Program-made: the position numbers and the translations under genes
Origin: Ephemerocybe angulata
Lineage: Eukaryota; Basidiomycota; Agaricomycetes; Agaricales; Psathyrellaceae
Assembly (NCBI GenBank): GCA_013368325.1
Contig: JAACJK010000167.1
Coordinates: 186,001-250,000 of the forward strand
Length of the DNA: 64,000 bases
Direction of reading: 5' to 3'
The notes under the pieces: generated by a model
The model's database searches: none
The model's input: the letters and a program-made list of their open reading frames with translations, nothing else
Told to the model about the DNA's origin: nothing
Shown here: positions 12,493-24,465 of the stretch, one piece after another
Numbering within the stretch: position 1 is the stretch's first letter
Layout of the letters: the number at the start of each line of letters is the position of its first letter

Positions 12493-12837
12493 TAGGAGAG
12501 TCCTTCCTGTTTCTATTCTTTCTTTCTCCTCCTTGATATCTGATACGATACTCTCTTTGGTATCTTCGTGTTCTTCGTAGTGTATTATTTTACGGACGAT
12601 TTGCTTTGATCTCGGTTCCGCTCTTATGTTTCTTTCAAGTCTCTGATTGTTGTGTTTAAATCTGATATATCTGTCTTGTCTACCTATGTCTACTGCACAA
12701 GCTAGCTTTGGTGCGCTGCTACGAAAAATCTATGACTGGTTGTTGACATTATGGGATTACGGAGTTAGTATAGTAGAATTGGTACATGGTAAAAACTGGT
12801 GAGGACCCCTGGTTTGATCGACGGCCAGCCGCCCGAA
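12493..12837. other. Convergent 3' intergenic region
   Basis: T-rich and TTTCTTTCT-type sequence lies between the SNF5 stop and the stop of the minus-strand F-box-like gene. This fits 3' untranslated and polyadenylation sequence for both genes. No gene is seen. Confidence 0.5.
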
Positions 12838-14657
12838 TCAGTCAGCCTCCTCGACAATAGGCTGCTCCGCTGCTGTGTTTCCTGAACCCACACCACCGAT
12901 GAGAGGTGCGATCTGCATCTTGACCTTCATCCACGAATGGTCGTACCAGTCCGCCACGATCTCGTCGTCCTCGACGTACTCGAGCTTCTCCAGCGCGGGG
13001 ATATACAGGATGAGGAACTGCGCGAGCTGCGAGGCGTTCGCCATGGGGGAGCTCTGGAAGTTCAGCGCGATGGGGTGGGTGTGTGCGTGGAAGCCTTTGC
13101 AGTCGAGGAACGGGGGTGTCTCGCGCGCGTCGACGCGGAGGGTGAGCGCGGAGAGGCGGGGGCAGCCGGAGAGGAGGTGGAGCAGGCCGAGGAGGGTGAT
13201 GGTGGGGGCGCTCTCGGTGGTGGGTTCATGGAGGTGCAGGGCTTCGAGGTGGGGGAAGGCGCGGCTGAGGTCGTGGAGGGTGGTGTTGTCCATGAGGACG
13301 GTGCGCGCGGGGGAGAGGGTGAGGCTGCGCAGGGAGGTGAGGGGGTGGAGGGGCGTGAGGGTGTAGGGGCCTAGGATGAAGGGGTGGGAGTCGAGAAGGA
13401 GGGGGAAGGCGGTTTTGGGGCCCGGCCCGAGGGCGGGGTTGCGCTCGATGTGGAGGTGGTGGAGGTTGTGGAAGGGTGCACTGGTGTCATGGGGCGTTGT
13501 GTCGGGGTCTCGGGTGAAAGTTTCCTCGAGGAAGGTCTGGAGTTCGACGGTGGAGGAGGAGGTCTCGTATACGGAGAGGCTGTGGAGGAGGGTGTTTGAT
13601 TGGAGGGAGGTGAGGATGAGGCGGCAGATAGGAGACTGGAGCGAAGGCGTGAGGAGCATGAGCCGCGTGAGGCCGGGGAAGTGCGGTTGGGTGGTGAGGA
13701 GAGTGGCGGCTTCGGTGAGTGCGTCCTTTTCGTCGGTGCCAGGCTCGAGGGAGACCGAGACACGGAGGACTTGGAGGGATTTGAGGGTTGAGAGGAAGGA
13801 TGCTGTGGTAGGGTTCCAGTATATCTCGCCGATGTCGAGTGAGGTCATGTTCTGGAAGGAGAGGAGGGCCTGTGCGAATTCGGGTTGCCAGATGTTCCCG
13901 GTAGCTGGGGGTGTGGGCTGTCCTGGGGTTTGGAGCAACCCTGGGCCGAGGCGGGCGGGTCGCATGTACACTGCGACACGCTTTAGGTCGACGGAGCGCT
14001 CTTCGAATAGCAAGCGGAGGTTGCTCCAGGCTGTGAGAGCTACCTCTCCTTCCGTGCCCACCAGTACATCCAGAGCTTCGAGCGCCGGTGAGAGGATGAG
14101 GCGAGGGAGTACTGCGTAGCCATGGGCCTGGTCGTCCTTGATGAACGCGTAGCTTAGATTAGGGAGCAGTGGACCTGGGATGGGATTGCGAGCGAGGAGA
14201 ATGGGGAGGACGTGGCCGCTCAGTGCAGGGGTTTTTGAGATGTCCTTGTATCCTGCGAACGTCGTCCGCCCGAGGGCTTTGATTCGGTAGGCGTAGTGGT
14301 GGACTCGAATGAAGTCCTCAGGGTGTAGGTTCCTCGTTAAAGCCTTTGGGGACAGGATGGTCAGTCAAACGAACCCCGAAACTTGGGACAGTCTTAACGT
14401 ACCAAGACTGTATTGTTTTTTCGAACTTTGTTCACGGTATATGCGTCGCTTGGTAGGCACATGATCAGGGGAACGATGGTCTGTTGTGTTCGCCACAAGA
14501 CGTCGACTGCTGGCCCGTGAAACTGGGTGCACGTCCGGGCAAGCGCTGCCAGGGTGGCGTACTGTTGCCTGATAGGCGTCTCGGAAGTGCACACATGGTC
14601 CAGGATCTCAGAGACGATCTCCGGGAGTCGAGTTTCTGCTCGCCAGTGCATGTTCAT
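12838..14657 (-). CDS. F-box-like, leucine-rich protein (about 586 aa)
   Basis: Predicted coding exons are 14657-14403 and 14343-12838, joined by a 59-base intron in phase 0. A further intron (14721-14661, GTAAGC..TTTAG) sits just before the ATG, in the 5' leader. The N-terminal 50 residues (LPEIVSEILDHV, then LARTCTQFHGPAVDVLWRTQ) match the fungal F-box-like pattern that binds Skp1 in SCF ubiquitin ligases. The rest is rich in Leu with spaced blocks such as LTRLMLLTPSLQSP and LRSLTLSPAR, resembling degenerate leucine-rich repeats used for substrate binding. Agaricomycetes carry large families of such proteins, and substrates are generally unknown. It is convergent with SNF5. The fold call rests on pattern recognition, and the substrate cannot be inferred. 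Confidence 0.75.
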
Positions 14658-15017
14658 GTCCTAAACAAACGACAGTGTGTGTCAACGCAATGCACTGAAG
14701 GGCATCTCGAGTCATGCTTACCTTGAAAGAAAGAGCGTCGGTTCAAAAAAGAGGCTATATTCCACTGTTCGTACCAGACGAAAGTAAAGGTTAAGAAGAA
14801 AATGATGCGCCGCTTTTTATCAGCGCCGCGGGGATGATCGACGCGCGCTTATTGACCCCACTTGGCGATCCATTTCTATTTGTGGTATCCCGTCAAAGCA
14901 ATCGGTTGCAAGACGGATCGGAGCGTCGGAGTATGGTTACGCCTGGCACTGCATCGTTACCCGCTCAAGAGGGGGCCCCCAAATATGAATTGCCAAAACG
15001 GTCTACGGTACGTACAA

Positions 15018-16702
15018 TTATAAACTTGGTCTAGGTAAAGACTTCTGAGAGTATAGGTCGGAGTAGACTTCGAGAATAAAGTCTCTGAGGTCTTCACCAA
15101 CTTCCACGGGCCTTTCTTGAGCGATCTGCGAGAAGTCGTATTCAAGGTCAGGTTCAAGGTAGAGTGAGGTCAGTAGAAATAAGAAGGCTCACCAAATGAC
15201 CTGCACCCGCAATCCTTATGTTGCTCGCGTTCTTCGGTCTAATCCAGCATCTCTCTCCGGTCGCGCCTGGCCGCCCGAACTCATCAGCATCACTTCTACC
15301 CGGGACGATCCACCGTAAAGGTATCCGTTCAGGTATGTTCGACAAGTTTTGCCACGTCTCGTGGGACACAGTGCGTTCGGCGAAAACGATGCTCTCGTAT
15401 ATCCCGGGCATCTTGAGCTTAACGACGGGGTTTCCTTCAGCGTCAGTTGTGTCGTAGATCCCGGCTTCTATGTAAATCTTGAGAACATCGGGGTGCCATG
15501 CCTGGAAGAAAGGGTTCCTGAGATAAGATGTCAAGACTTCTTCTCTGATAGAGAATCGGACATAGAATGAAAGAGTCTATAAGTGAGCCAATATTCACAA
15601 CGGGGAGTGGAGAAGAAGCGTACCGGGACTTCCAAGTGTCGCGTCGTGTTAAGGAGCCCATGAGGAGACCATCGGTCTTGGCTTCTGACATTTGGAAGAT
15701 TTCCTCAGAGGCATACGGTTTCGCAATCACAGGATCAATGAGAACCAGAGAATCGACGAGGTGAGGATAATTTTCGGTTGCAAGCGTTCTGTGCGCGTCA
15801 ACGTTAGTTTCGGAGCGGTTGAAGCCGGATACAACGTACGATGTACACCCTCCGTATGAGTGCCCGACGATCATGAGTTTTCGCGACTGGAATCCGACTT
15901 CTAGTCTGCGCTTGGTTTCCTGCTCTGAAACGCGGGGAAGGTGCAGCGGCAGGACTCTGGAGCTGGTCTCCGACGGTAAGAAATTGGTCCAAAAGTTGAT
16001 CATATCGCGAGAGTTGTCACTCCAGTCAACTATAGGTGAGTTAAGTATGCGGTAAGCTGGAAGCTAGATCGGCATTCGAGTACGCACAGTATCTGGATAT
16101 GGATTTACGGTTGATGAGAGCTGCATCCCCATGCTGGATAGATTCCCAGCACCAGACTTCGTCGATGAGTATGCTAGCTTGCGATGAGAGGAGTGCTGCA
16201 AGGGTAGGCTCCCAGATCTATGGCAAAGTTTAGGGTTGTGAAGCTGCTTGACGATGTGGGACGAGCTCACCTCTTTCGGGAACCCATTCGCGTGGGCAAA
16301 GAATAAAGTCAGTCCCGTCTTGTTGCTCTGATTCAGCCCTTTGCGGGCGTAGCGGTTCAAGCAGTTCCAGAGAACTTTCGGATAACCATCCGTGAGCATG
16401 GCGCCCCGCGCAACCCGCAAGTCAAAGTAGTATTGTTGCATGATACGAGCCTTCTCGTCCTTAGGGACTCCATTGGTAGGTGGGGATTGCGGAACGGGAA
16501 GAAACCTTCCCTTTCGTAGGTAGCAGGCAGGAATGATATGGGTCGAAAGAGTGTACGGGGCTTCGAAGGAAGGTGTCCTCTGCTTGGTCGGTAAAGTTGG
16601 TCGTTCCAGGGGCTCCGAAGGTGGGTATATTGGTAGTAATGGCCGCGGATCGACCGCCTTCCACGCCTCTACTGGGGTTGGAGGGTATGAATTGGGCTTC
16701 AT
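15018..16702 (-). CDS. Alpha/beta-hydrolase fold protein, Lpx1-like (about 475 aa, 5 exons)
   Basis: Predicted exons are 16702-16271, 16217-16088, 16029-15624, 15544-15193 and 15125-15018; frame closes at 476 codons. The oxyanion-region motif FFAHANGFPKE ends exon 1. The nucleophile elbow is VGHSYGG, with Ser at about residue 237. A likely catalytic His lies in AGAGHLIAQERP near the C-terminus, and an acid is likely between them (PGRSD). The order and the DEVWCWESIQHGDAA block recall the yeast peroxisomal hydrolase Lpx1 and related fungal esterase-like proteins. Substrate is unknown. No signal peptide is seen. The fourth exon's acceptor is slightly uncertain: upstream bases in another phase also look coding (SFYVRFSIREE), which could reflect a misplaced intron end or a small indel. 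Confidence 0.75.
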
Positions 16703-17451
16703 GGGTGTTCAGACCTAAATGTTCAGGGAAGTAACGGAAGGTGTGGTCTTTCAAGTCGGCTACGACGGAGGCCGGGTTTGGCGGACTCCTGAACATGAAT
16801 TCACATGGGCACGTTATGAATCGAAATGCTGGTCACATACCAGAGGCCATATAGGTAGGTCGACCTATCTGTTTCAAGTTCCTCAAGCCAATAAACCTCG
16901 TATCCTGCAAGATGTGGACACGAAGCTGTTTTGGTTTGGGAAAATGTGCCCCTATCTTTGTTTGACGATGTTAGCATCAAGTCCTCGCGGGCTACGGCTC
17001 TTCCTTCAAGTACGGACTCCCAGAAAGCCTGTTTCTATCTCCCAATGCCTACCCACTATGCTCTCTGACGATCGCATGGTCTATCTGACACCCTTCCCGC
17101 CATAACAGCGCTGCTTACGAAAACTGCGTTGCACAGGGCCACGCCAAGGTCAAGGTAATGTTCAGACAGTGGTAATCCCCAGCTGGCAAATACGACGAGT
17201 CATGACCTTCTCGTGAGACTTTGCGAGCAACACTCCACCGCCCGAAGCCCTTTCGCGTTTTCCTTGGAGCACGCGCATCGTCCGTGACTGTAACAATTTT
17301 GCGGAAAAAGTATGGGTTCTCGCCGGATGGACAAGCAAATCCACCGCTTCTTCATCACAACAAGCTCAAGATAGATGCAAGGTTCTATATAAGGCGGGAA
17401 TGGGAACCCTGTCTTTCTACGTTGCGCATCGTCTTGCTGCTAGCTGCCAAG
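16703..17451. other. Divergent intergenic promoter region
   Basis: Lies between the minus-strand hydrolase and the plus-strand peptidase, so it should carry both promoters. A clear TATA box for the peptidase is at 17386. Open frames here (for example 16719-17105) lack motifs and coding bias. Confidence 0.5.
17386..17393 (+). promoter_or_regulatory. TATA box (TATATAAG)
   Basis: TATATAAG lies 59 bases before the start codon at 17452, a typical core-promoter distance with a short leader. Confidence 0.6.
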
Positions 17452-20400
17452 ATGAAGCTTCTCAACTTCATCTTACCCATCGTTCTCCTCTCACAAGGCG
17501 CCTTTTCTGCACCAGACACTGACGACCCGTGCGCGAAGATTGCTGGGAAAAGCTTTTCTCTTCCGAGGGATGTTCAGGCCTGCTACAAGTCTTTTCCTTT
17601 CAACGAAACGATCAGGCAGAACGTCCTAACTGTTGTGTCTCGCGTCTTCGACTTCTACACCTTCGAGGATTTCTACACCAAGCTCCCTGATCCATTCGAG
17701 GGCTCTACGGTAAAGATACGAGAGACGATTGATAGGATTAACAAGACGGAGTACTCGGTGAGTAACTGCGCTAGAAGCATCAGAGTTAGCCGCTCATTAC
17801 CTGCAGAATGACTACCACTTTATGAAGGATGTATATGATTTTACGCTCCGGATGAATGACGGCCACACCCGTTCGTTTCTATTGCCTGCCGCCTTGTCCT
17901 GGGCTGATCTCTTTGGCAGGTTTCCTCATGTCCTGCTACACTGCATACCAGAACATGATTCCAGCCCCTCTCATCTCTCTATGGGATGCCAAGCGGCAGG
18001 AGCACGGGGTTTTCATCGCACCTAACAGTGTCGAGTTAGTTTCGCTCCTTGGAGAAGCCTACTACGGGTACTACGACAGCATCGGCTTCGACTGGAAACG
18101 GCTAGCTGGTGCGCAGGTCCTGGCCATCGAGGGAGCTGACCCTTATGATTACGTGGATCGGGTGGCCGACTGGCAAACTGGCAATTATTTGGACCATGGC
18201 GTTCGGGTCAATTCTGTGTTTACGAGCTACAGGATCTCAGGAGGACAGTTCTCTCAGCGACTCGGGGACTTGGCAGGTCCCGTTGATATCTCGACAGCAG
18301 ACTTGACCTTCAAAATTCTGTTCCCCACCACGACTGAACCGGAGGACGTGACGATCCCATATTACGCCAACATGATTGGGACGGCTTTTAAGGACAAAGT
18401 AACATTGTTGAGTCGCCACAGTTACTGCATTTACCGGATGCTGACCGAGGCTATCCTACAGCTGGAACGGAAACTGCAAAGCTGACAAGAGCACGAACGG
18501 CATTGACCTTAGGCCGAGCAATGGCACGGAATCCAATCGCCGCGACAGGAAACGATTCGGGCCAGAAGCCTCGATACATGACCCTAGCCACATGGAGGCG
18601 ATAGCTCTCCCAGAGCCCTATCTACCAACTGCCCCGACAGTCGTAGGAACAACCGATGTCATAAAGTCATACGTCCTTCCAGGAAACCAGACCGGCGTAA
18701 TGTATGTCAGTTCCTTCGGTGGGGACTACTACAGTTTCCAGCTGGGCGTGGCCGCCTCCATGTGGTCGTTCCAGCAGGCTGGCGTGACCCAGCTCCTCAT
18801 TGATGTCAGCAACAATGGCGGTGAGTTTCCTGGCGCCAAATCGTCTACTGAGTACATGCCTTCCCAAGCGCGGCGTGGAGAGCCCGCAGTCTATTTTCTA
18901 ACTTCATGTTCGCAGGTGGTTATGTATGTTTAGGGCATTTCCTTCACGCGTGGATTGCCGGCCTCGGTGACAAGGGATACGCGTGAGTCCACGTTTCATA
19001 CTAGTCAATGATTACCCGCCGGTCATTTAGTAACATACTACTGCCAGGGGCTTTGACTCTACGAATCGGGCGAACCCCCTCGCGCAGAAAATAGTTTCGA
19101 GCGCTATCGACCAGAACTTGGATTCTTCGTGGCTCTTCTATGCCGGAAATAATTGTGGGTACTAAAGAAAAGGTCGAATTGACCTCGGAACTACCTTTTT
19201 AACCGCTTTCTAGGGGCATTCACAAACGGTACTCGAATGTACCCTTGGTACAATTACATGGACCCCACCATCAACATTACGGTCAATGGGAAAGATGACA
19301 AGACCTCACAACGTTTGCATGTGAGAAGAACATGTCTTTCATCGTTGTTACGCCATGGCTCATTTTTGGGCAGGACGTCTGTGACCTTTCTTACATTATC
19401 GACATTCCAACGGAACCAACATTCAATCTAAGGTGAGAATGGCTAGACTTGCAGGAGTGTCGTGTTCTACTTATCGACTCACTTGGTCTAGTAACGTAGC
19501 GATAGGTGAGTTTATGGCTGCAGTTTCCCCTGGACCGTGGTTGATAGACCGAGTATCCAGTTAGTAATGGCCTCTGCTCGTCAACGTGTGCTCTCTTCAG
19601 TACCTCCATGAGCGAAAAGCACAAGACCAAAATCGCAGTATTTGGAGGCAAGCCAGGGGAAGAGATGGAATACCGAGGTGAGTGTACATAGCACTTTCTC
19701 CATTTGTTTCTTTTGCCGCAAATCCGAGGAGTTTTAGGGCAGACGAGTTTGAATCAGCTCTGCAAATGCTCACTAACCTTTCTTTCACTTATCAGCCATG
19801 GCGGGAAATCAGGTGATGGATTGGCCTGACCTCGACACAGAGATCAAGACGACAGGTCTTAAAAGTGTTCGTGGATTTTATCCTATCCGACCGAACTATT
19901 CAGAACTAACCGTAGAAACTTTCAGGACCCATTGGCTCCTCCTGATCTGTGAGAGCATAGATGTAATCCTGATACTTATCATGTTTAACTCTTCCATAAC
20001 GTGTAGAATCGTCAAGGCGAACATGAGGTAAGTCATGGATGCGTCTTCACAGAGCACTCATCATACGCGAGCTGACCCCTTTTCATAATTTCAGGCACAA
20101 TTGGAGAACAGGTTCGTCCGTACGTGCCAGTGGAAGAAATATGTATTCACGGCTCTGACTGGTGATCTTATCGGTTATCCTTGACTCAGCATATGGATCT
20201 AGTGAGAGCTCGGAGCCGTTGGGTGAGTCGAGCCACCTTCGCGCTGTACCCACCAAATCTCTAACGTATTATTCATGCAACTAGCCTATGTGTCTGCAAG
20301 AGCAGCATGTAAGTGTTTCTGATGCAGACACCATGTATCTTTTCTCATACGGAGCTTTGCAGACCGATTCCCGTATACGAGGGAGACGTACAATAACCCG

Positions 20401-20510
20401 CAGAACGTTTGGAGCTTTGCGTAAGTGTACATCCCTCTGATACCTTGCATCGCTGACGAGACACTTATGGAACTGAAAGTGCGAGTGAACTTTTCCCTTC
20501 CTCTGAATAA
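17452..20510 (+). CDS. Secreted S41-family (tail-specific/CPAF-like) peptidase, about 654 aa, 18 exons
   Basis: Residues 1-20 form a signal peptide (MKLLNFILPIVLLSQGAFSA), so the product is probably secreted. The S41 hallmarks are NDGHTRF across an intron near residue 120, TQLLIDVSNNGGGYV, and the nucleophile region SNGLCSSTCALF near 525, followed by AVFGGKPGEEMEY. Predicted exons: 17452-17757, 17807-17870, 17920-18406, 18462-18820, 18916-18982, 19048-19154, 19214-19320, 19374-19432, 19492-19505, 19561-19677, 19796-19866, 19926-19948, 20007-20027, 20095-20111, 20190-20222, 20285-20308, 20363-20420, 20480-20510. They sum to 655 codons. Six exons are 14-33 bases long. Several introns use a GTTNNN donor. 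The last exon is the least certain. Agaricomycetes often carry such CPAF-like secreted proteases; the substrate is unknown. Confidence 0.85.
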
Positions 20511-22065
20511 GAGCTATGTAGTCCGATTGGATGTTCTTCGAAGCACTGTAATTGCTAGGCGCCGTGGTCCGGCGCTTAATCAAGCTCTGAGTGTTAAATC
20601 ATTTCGTTGGGCTTGCATCTCTATCCAACGAATCGCACTTTGACATTAGGTGGCCCTCCTTTCAATCTCCAGGTATGCACTCTATCAGAAATATCCAAGC
20701 AACCGCGTTTCATGGAGATGGGATGGCCCTTTCGCATACTTACGATGGCGTCGTATCTGATAGAGCTTAGCTGTGTAGCTCAGGACTCAGTGTCACGGAT
20801 GCTCACGGATCCAACGTATACCTAAGTCACTGCGGCGATTGCACATTTGGAACTCTCCGCCTCTATGATTGAAGTGAATTGACGAAAGCTTTAGCGGCCG
20901 AAAGTGGGAGACACCCTTGCAATTGCATCTAATCTCTCCGAGTTGTACGGCGGGAGGCTGAAATTTCCACAGATTTAGTTCTGATATAAAGCCCTGGTTG
21001 GAGCACATCCTTCAGAGTCACCTTCGACACATACTCGAGATACTGGAGCGCTTGAGAATTTGTGCTTGGCGGGTGCCGCCCAATGCCGCTCGAGGGTAAC
21101 TAGCTCAACAGCCTCAGCTTAAGGCTAAATTCGGTGGCAATTTAAATTCGGTTGGAGACGATCCGGCAGACGAGTGTTGCCGCCGCAGTGAACTGAGCGC
21201 AAGGCTCAGATGCAGCTGCCAGGCAGATCAATGGACTTTGTTCGACCTTTGGCTCTCCGGCTCTTTCTCGTCCACTACGTCTCCCATTTTGCCATGGAGT
21301 ATCGCTTCTGTATTCATCAACACATAGGTAAGCCCTTGTTTGCCAGCTAGCGAGCCAAATCGTTGGCTCGTATGTGCTTAATGCAAAGTTAGATCATCGT
21401 GTGATTAGAATCTCGTGAAGTGGCAACACAAAGATTCACTGGCAGTTAGGCAGTGCCGAAAGGCAACCATGAAGGCACTGCACATCACAACTATTATCTC
21501 GTTGGAAAGAGTTTTGTGCGGCTTATTGATGGCTCGAGGACGTCCACATGAGGACCTCCGAGTCCGGGCCAGGGTGTAGACATCCTGTCTTCCCTCCTGG
21601 CCTTTTCCACGCTGAATCCTGCATGCTGCGATCTAAAATCTCTCTCTCTGGTACGTGTGGACCCAGGAAACAACAGTTGGCGCAAACGCTGCGCTTGGAA
21701 GACTTCCGCTTTCATTCAACCTGCCTTCGCGGTCCTCAACACCGACGTCTTTACTCACGAGTCACGCCCACTGGTGCACTCTGGTGCCTGCTGCGGGAGC
21801 AAATAGCGATTTGCGGATTCGCACCCGTCGTGTTTGGGCGACCCTGCACCCTTAGTGTGAGGACGCCTCGGCTAAATCCCTTGTTGACAACCTCGGTACG
21901 TCAGACGTTTTTTTTGGCATTCATATATTAACGGATTCGGCCTTGGACCTACAGAGACTCTTGTTTCTCCCTCACCTCATTCCAAGGCTCGGAAGGGGAC
22001 CGCCTACTGTGGCGAACCACCGGTTTTAGCTTTCGACCCTCGACGAAGATTCGGACTTGTGCAAG
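20511..22065. other. Intergenic, no gene recognised
   Basis: Several short frames are present (for example 21548-21931) but none has consistent coding bias, splice continuity or a motif. The right end contains the promoter and leader of the gene at 22066. Confidence 0.45.
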
Positions 22066-23646
22066 ATGGACATCCCAATAACCTACCCACTCGCTGCTGC
22101 TCATACAGAGAAACACCGAATCCACCTACCGAACGATGTCACCGCCAGTCTCGTCATTGTCGATTCCACCTCTCCTACCCCAGCCGGCAGACTTCGACCC
22201 AAGATGCGAACTGTCATGCATCCGCCACTGGGAGCACGACCGAAGAACCAGATTATGGTCGCAGCCTCATGCGACAACCTTGCTCATGTTTACAAAACAT
22301 CCTCTGCGACTTTACCAAAAACCGAGTCTCTAACAAGGATGCCTACTCTCCGACCTCTGCCTTCAGTCCCGGCGGACCTTTGTGGCCACTTCAGCAATAA
22401 CACTTCACTACGCTCCGCCCCTCTGCCGCGGACAACACACGAGGGTTCGGACTCGCAAGCCACCACTCCCTTGCCGACTGCAGGCACCGCTACATCGAAC
22501 ACGAGGGAGAAGGCACGGCCATTACCCCCTACCCCGGGGCCCGTTGCCTTCGTACCTTCGACGGAGGAGCAGCCCTTCTCAGCCCCTGCCGAATACTCGT
22601 ACCTGGACAGCACAAGTCGAGTTGACGAGCCGGAATCCGTCGTGCAACCCCTGCCCCTACACGCGCCCCAGCCACTTATGATAGGACCACGGGCGAGGAA
22701 AAGGAGGAGCCAGGTATCACGACCATCACGACCATCTACCCCGCCTTCGACATCTGTGTCCATCGCCTCCTCCCGTGTCCCCTCTCCCCAGCCAACTCAT
22801 CCAACACTATCCTCTGAAATCTCTACTCCGACACCCCCGCGCCCACTACCTGTGCCTCGCGCAGGCCTCGTTGATTCTCACGACACCAAAGCAAATGAAA
22901 TGTTCGAGGCCCTGAAACATAAGCCAAACCGACATCTCGATCTCATCGACCTTGCCTCTTCGATAAGCCGCATGTGGACGCCCAGCCAAGCTCGCACTTC
23001 TTTCGACGACGAGAGGGATCGCCCAGAGTTTGTGGTTGGGAGTAGCAGAGAGTGCAGCGACGCTGAGGGGTGGGCATCGGACAGCTCTATAGCCCCGCCC
23101 GTCCCTCCAAAGAGTCCTCCCCAGAAAACGTTTCGCACTATGTCCGATGACGACATGACACCTGTCAAGTCAAAGGCGTATATGGCACCTAGCTCAAAGC
23201 CCAGTCGATTGGTTCTGCCCGGAATTGGTCTGGTGGAGGATCGGCATGATGACGATGAGGACGAGAGCACATCAAGTCCGGTTAAGTTCCTGAACGACCT
23301 GACGCCGTCGAAGCGGCACACGGTCCTCGCTATTGTCACCCTGCTTGCGGACGAAGAGTCGGACCATTCTGATTCTGACCAGACGGAGAGCGAAAGTGAG
23401 GATGAGTGCAGGAGGGAGCGTCCGGACTGGGAGAGGAAGTGGGAAGAGGCGGAGGTGAAAGGAGGTCTAGAGGGACAGCTTGGGCCTGACATCGGCCTCT
23501 GGGAATTTGCAAAAAGGGCGAAGAAGAGGGTGAGAGCGCCTGCGCTCATCAGAAAGTTCAGTCACAAGTGGGAGAGAGAGAAGGATGGAAAGCGCTGGGC
23601 TGAGGATGACTATGCCAATGTACTTGGCTTCTTGAGAAGACTGTAA
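22066..23646 (+). CDS. Hypothetical Pro/Ser-rich disordered protein (526 aa)
   Basis: A single uninterrupted frame with strong codon bias begins at ATG 22066. No family is recognised. Residues 1-300 are rich in Pro, Ser and Thr with repeated RPLPPTP/PPTPG-like short motifs that could bind SH3 or WW domains. A middle block at about 290-330 has aliphatic and charged residues (NEMFEALKHKPNRHLDLIDL). It is followed by PPVPPKSPP, an acidic stretch (DDDEDESTSSP, ESDHSDSDQTESESEDE), and a basic/aromatic C-terminal 60 residues (IGLWEFAKRAKKRV, RKFSHKWEREK). This resembles a scaffold or regulatory protein with a short folded tail. No membrane segment or signal peptide is seen. Nothing in the neighbourhood hints at a partner. 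Confidence 0.7.
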   Translation: MDIPITYPLAAAHTEKHRIHLPNDVTASLVIVDSTSPTPAGRLRPKMRTVMHPPLGARPKNQIMVAASCDNLAHVYKTSSATLPKTESLTRMPTLRPLPSVPADLCGHFSNNTSLRSAPLPRTTHEGSDSQATTPLPTAGTATSNTREKARPLPPTPGPVAFVPSTEEQPFSAPAEYSYLDSTSRVDEPESVVQPLPLHAPQPLMIGPRARKRRSQVSRPSRPSTPPSTSVSIASSRVPSPQPTHPTLSSEISTPTPPRPLPVPRAGLVDSHDTKANEMFEALKHKPNRHLDLIDLASSISRMWTPSQARTSFDDERDRPEFVVGSSRECSDAEGWASDSSIAPPVPPKSPPQKTFRTMSDDDMTPVKSKAYMAPSSKPSRLVLPGIGLVEDRHDDDEDESTSSPVKFLNDLTPSKRHTVLAIVTLLADEESDHSDSDQTESESEDECRRERPDWERKWEEAEVKGGLEGQLGPDIGLWEFAKRAKKRVRAPALIRKFSHKWEREKDGKRWAEDDYANVLGFLRRL

Positions 23647-24465
23647 AGCGGAGTGGCTGTCTTCTGGCTTTTTACAATACTCTATGGTATTCTCCCCTCA
23701 TTACTTACCATGATATACCACCCATTACCTTTTATACCTTATTCTTGCATTTTCGCGTTCCCATATTTTGAAACGCAAGGGCCTCCTTAGACGGGCCATG
23801 TAACATATTAGCATCTATTAGTCTGGCTTCCTTACAATGCAGGAATCACCGTCTGCAGGTATCACCCTCAGGGACCATCCGAGGTAGAAAGGCATTCCAA
23901 GCGCTCGTCCTTGTGAAAGGAGTGCTCTGGAAGTGACGGAACACGAAGATATGGACAACTTGAAGAGGCTACAAGAGGCATTGTCCCTGACTCGGAACTT
24001 GAAGCGCCACAGGAGTAAACTCAAAGCAAACTTTAAATACGCAGACGTGCCAAGACGTGCCAGGACGTGCCATAGTAAGCGCACTAAGATTGAATGCGCC
24101 CACATCGCGCTTGGGAGCGACCTTATTATCCTGGTAGGCGCCCATGCACATGCTCCATCTCGGCGCCGCTCATCACCTTGAGAGGGGGCACACAATGCCA
24201 CACATGAATACACAGTACATATGTAGGTGACCAGGGTATTTAGACGGTTAGGCGGGTATGGGGCTGTATGGGGGTTACGTTTTAACCGTGGACTTACCCC
24301 TTATTAACTTAAGTAATAGATTTCCGTTTCATGATCGCCGCCCTCTAAGGTCTTGCTAAGGTCCACATATTGTTCTTCGTTTAACATCCCCACAGTAGTT
24401 ACAGCTGGGTAAAGTGGTCTCCTTACTCTACCCCCAAAAGCCTAAGAAGTACGACGATTCAACTG
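23647..24465. other. Intergenic, no gene recognised
   Basis: Contains a short triplet of gacgtgcc-type repeats at about 24045-24072 and AT-rich stretches. It holds the 3' ends of the flanking convergent genes. No coding frame is supported. Confidence 0.45.

Noticed and set aside
18399..18461. Intron GTAACA..CTACAG in the S41 peptidase
   Set aside because: It leads straight to a stop. The donor GTTGAG at 18407 restores the conserved frame (VTFWNGNC).
21548..21931. 127-codon frame as a gene
   Set aside because: No motif, no coding bias, no supporting splice sites, and neighbouring frames look equally random.
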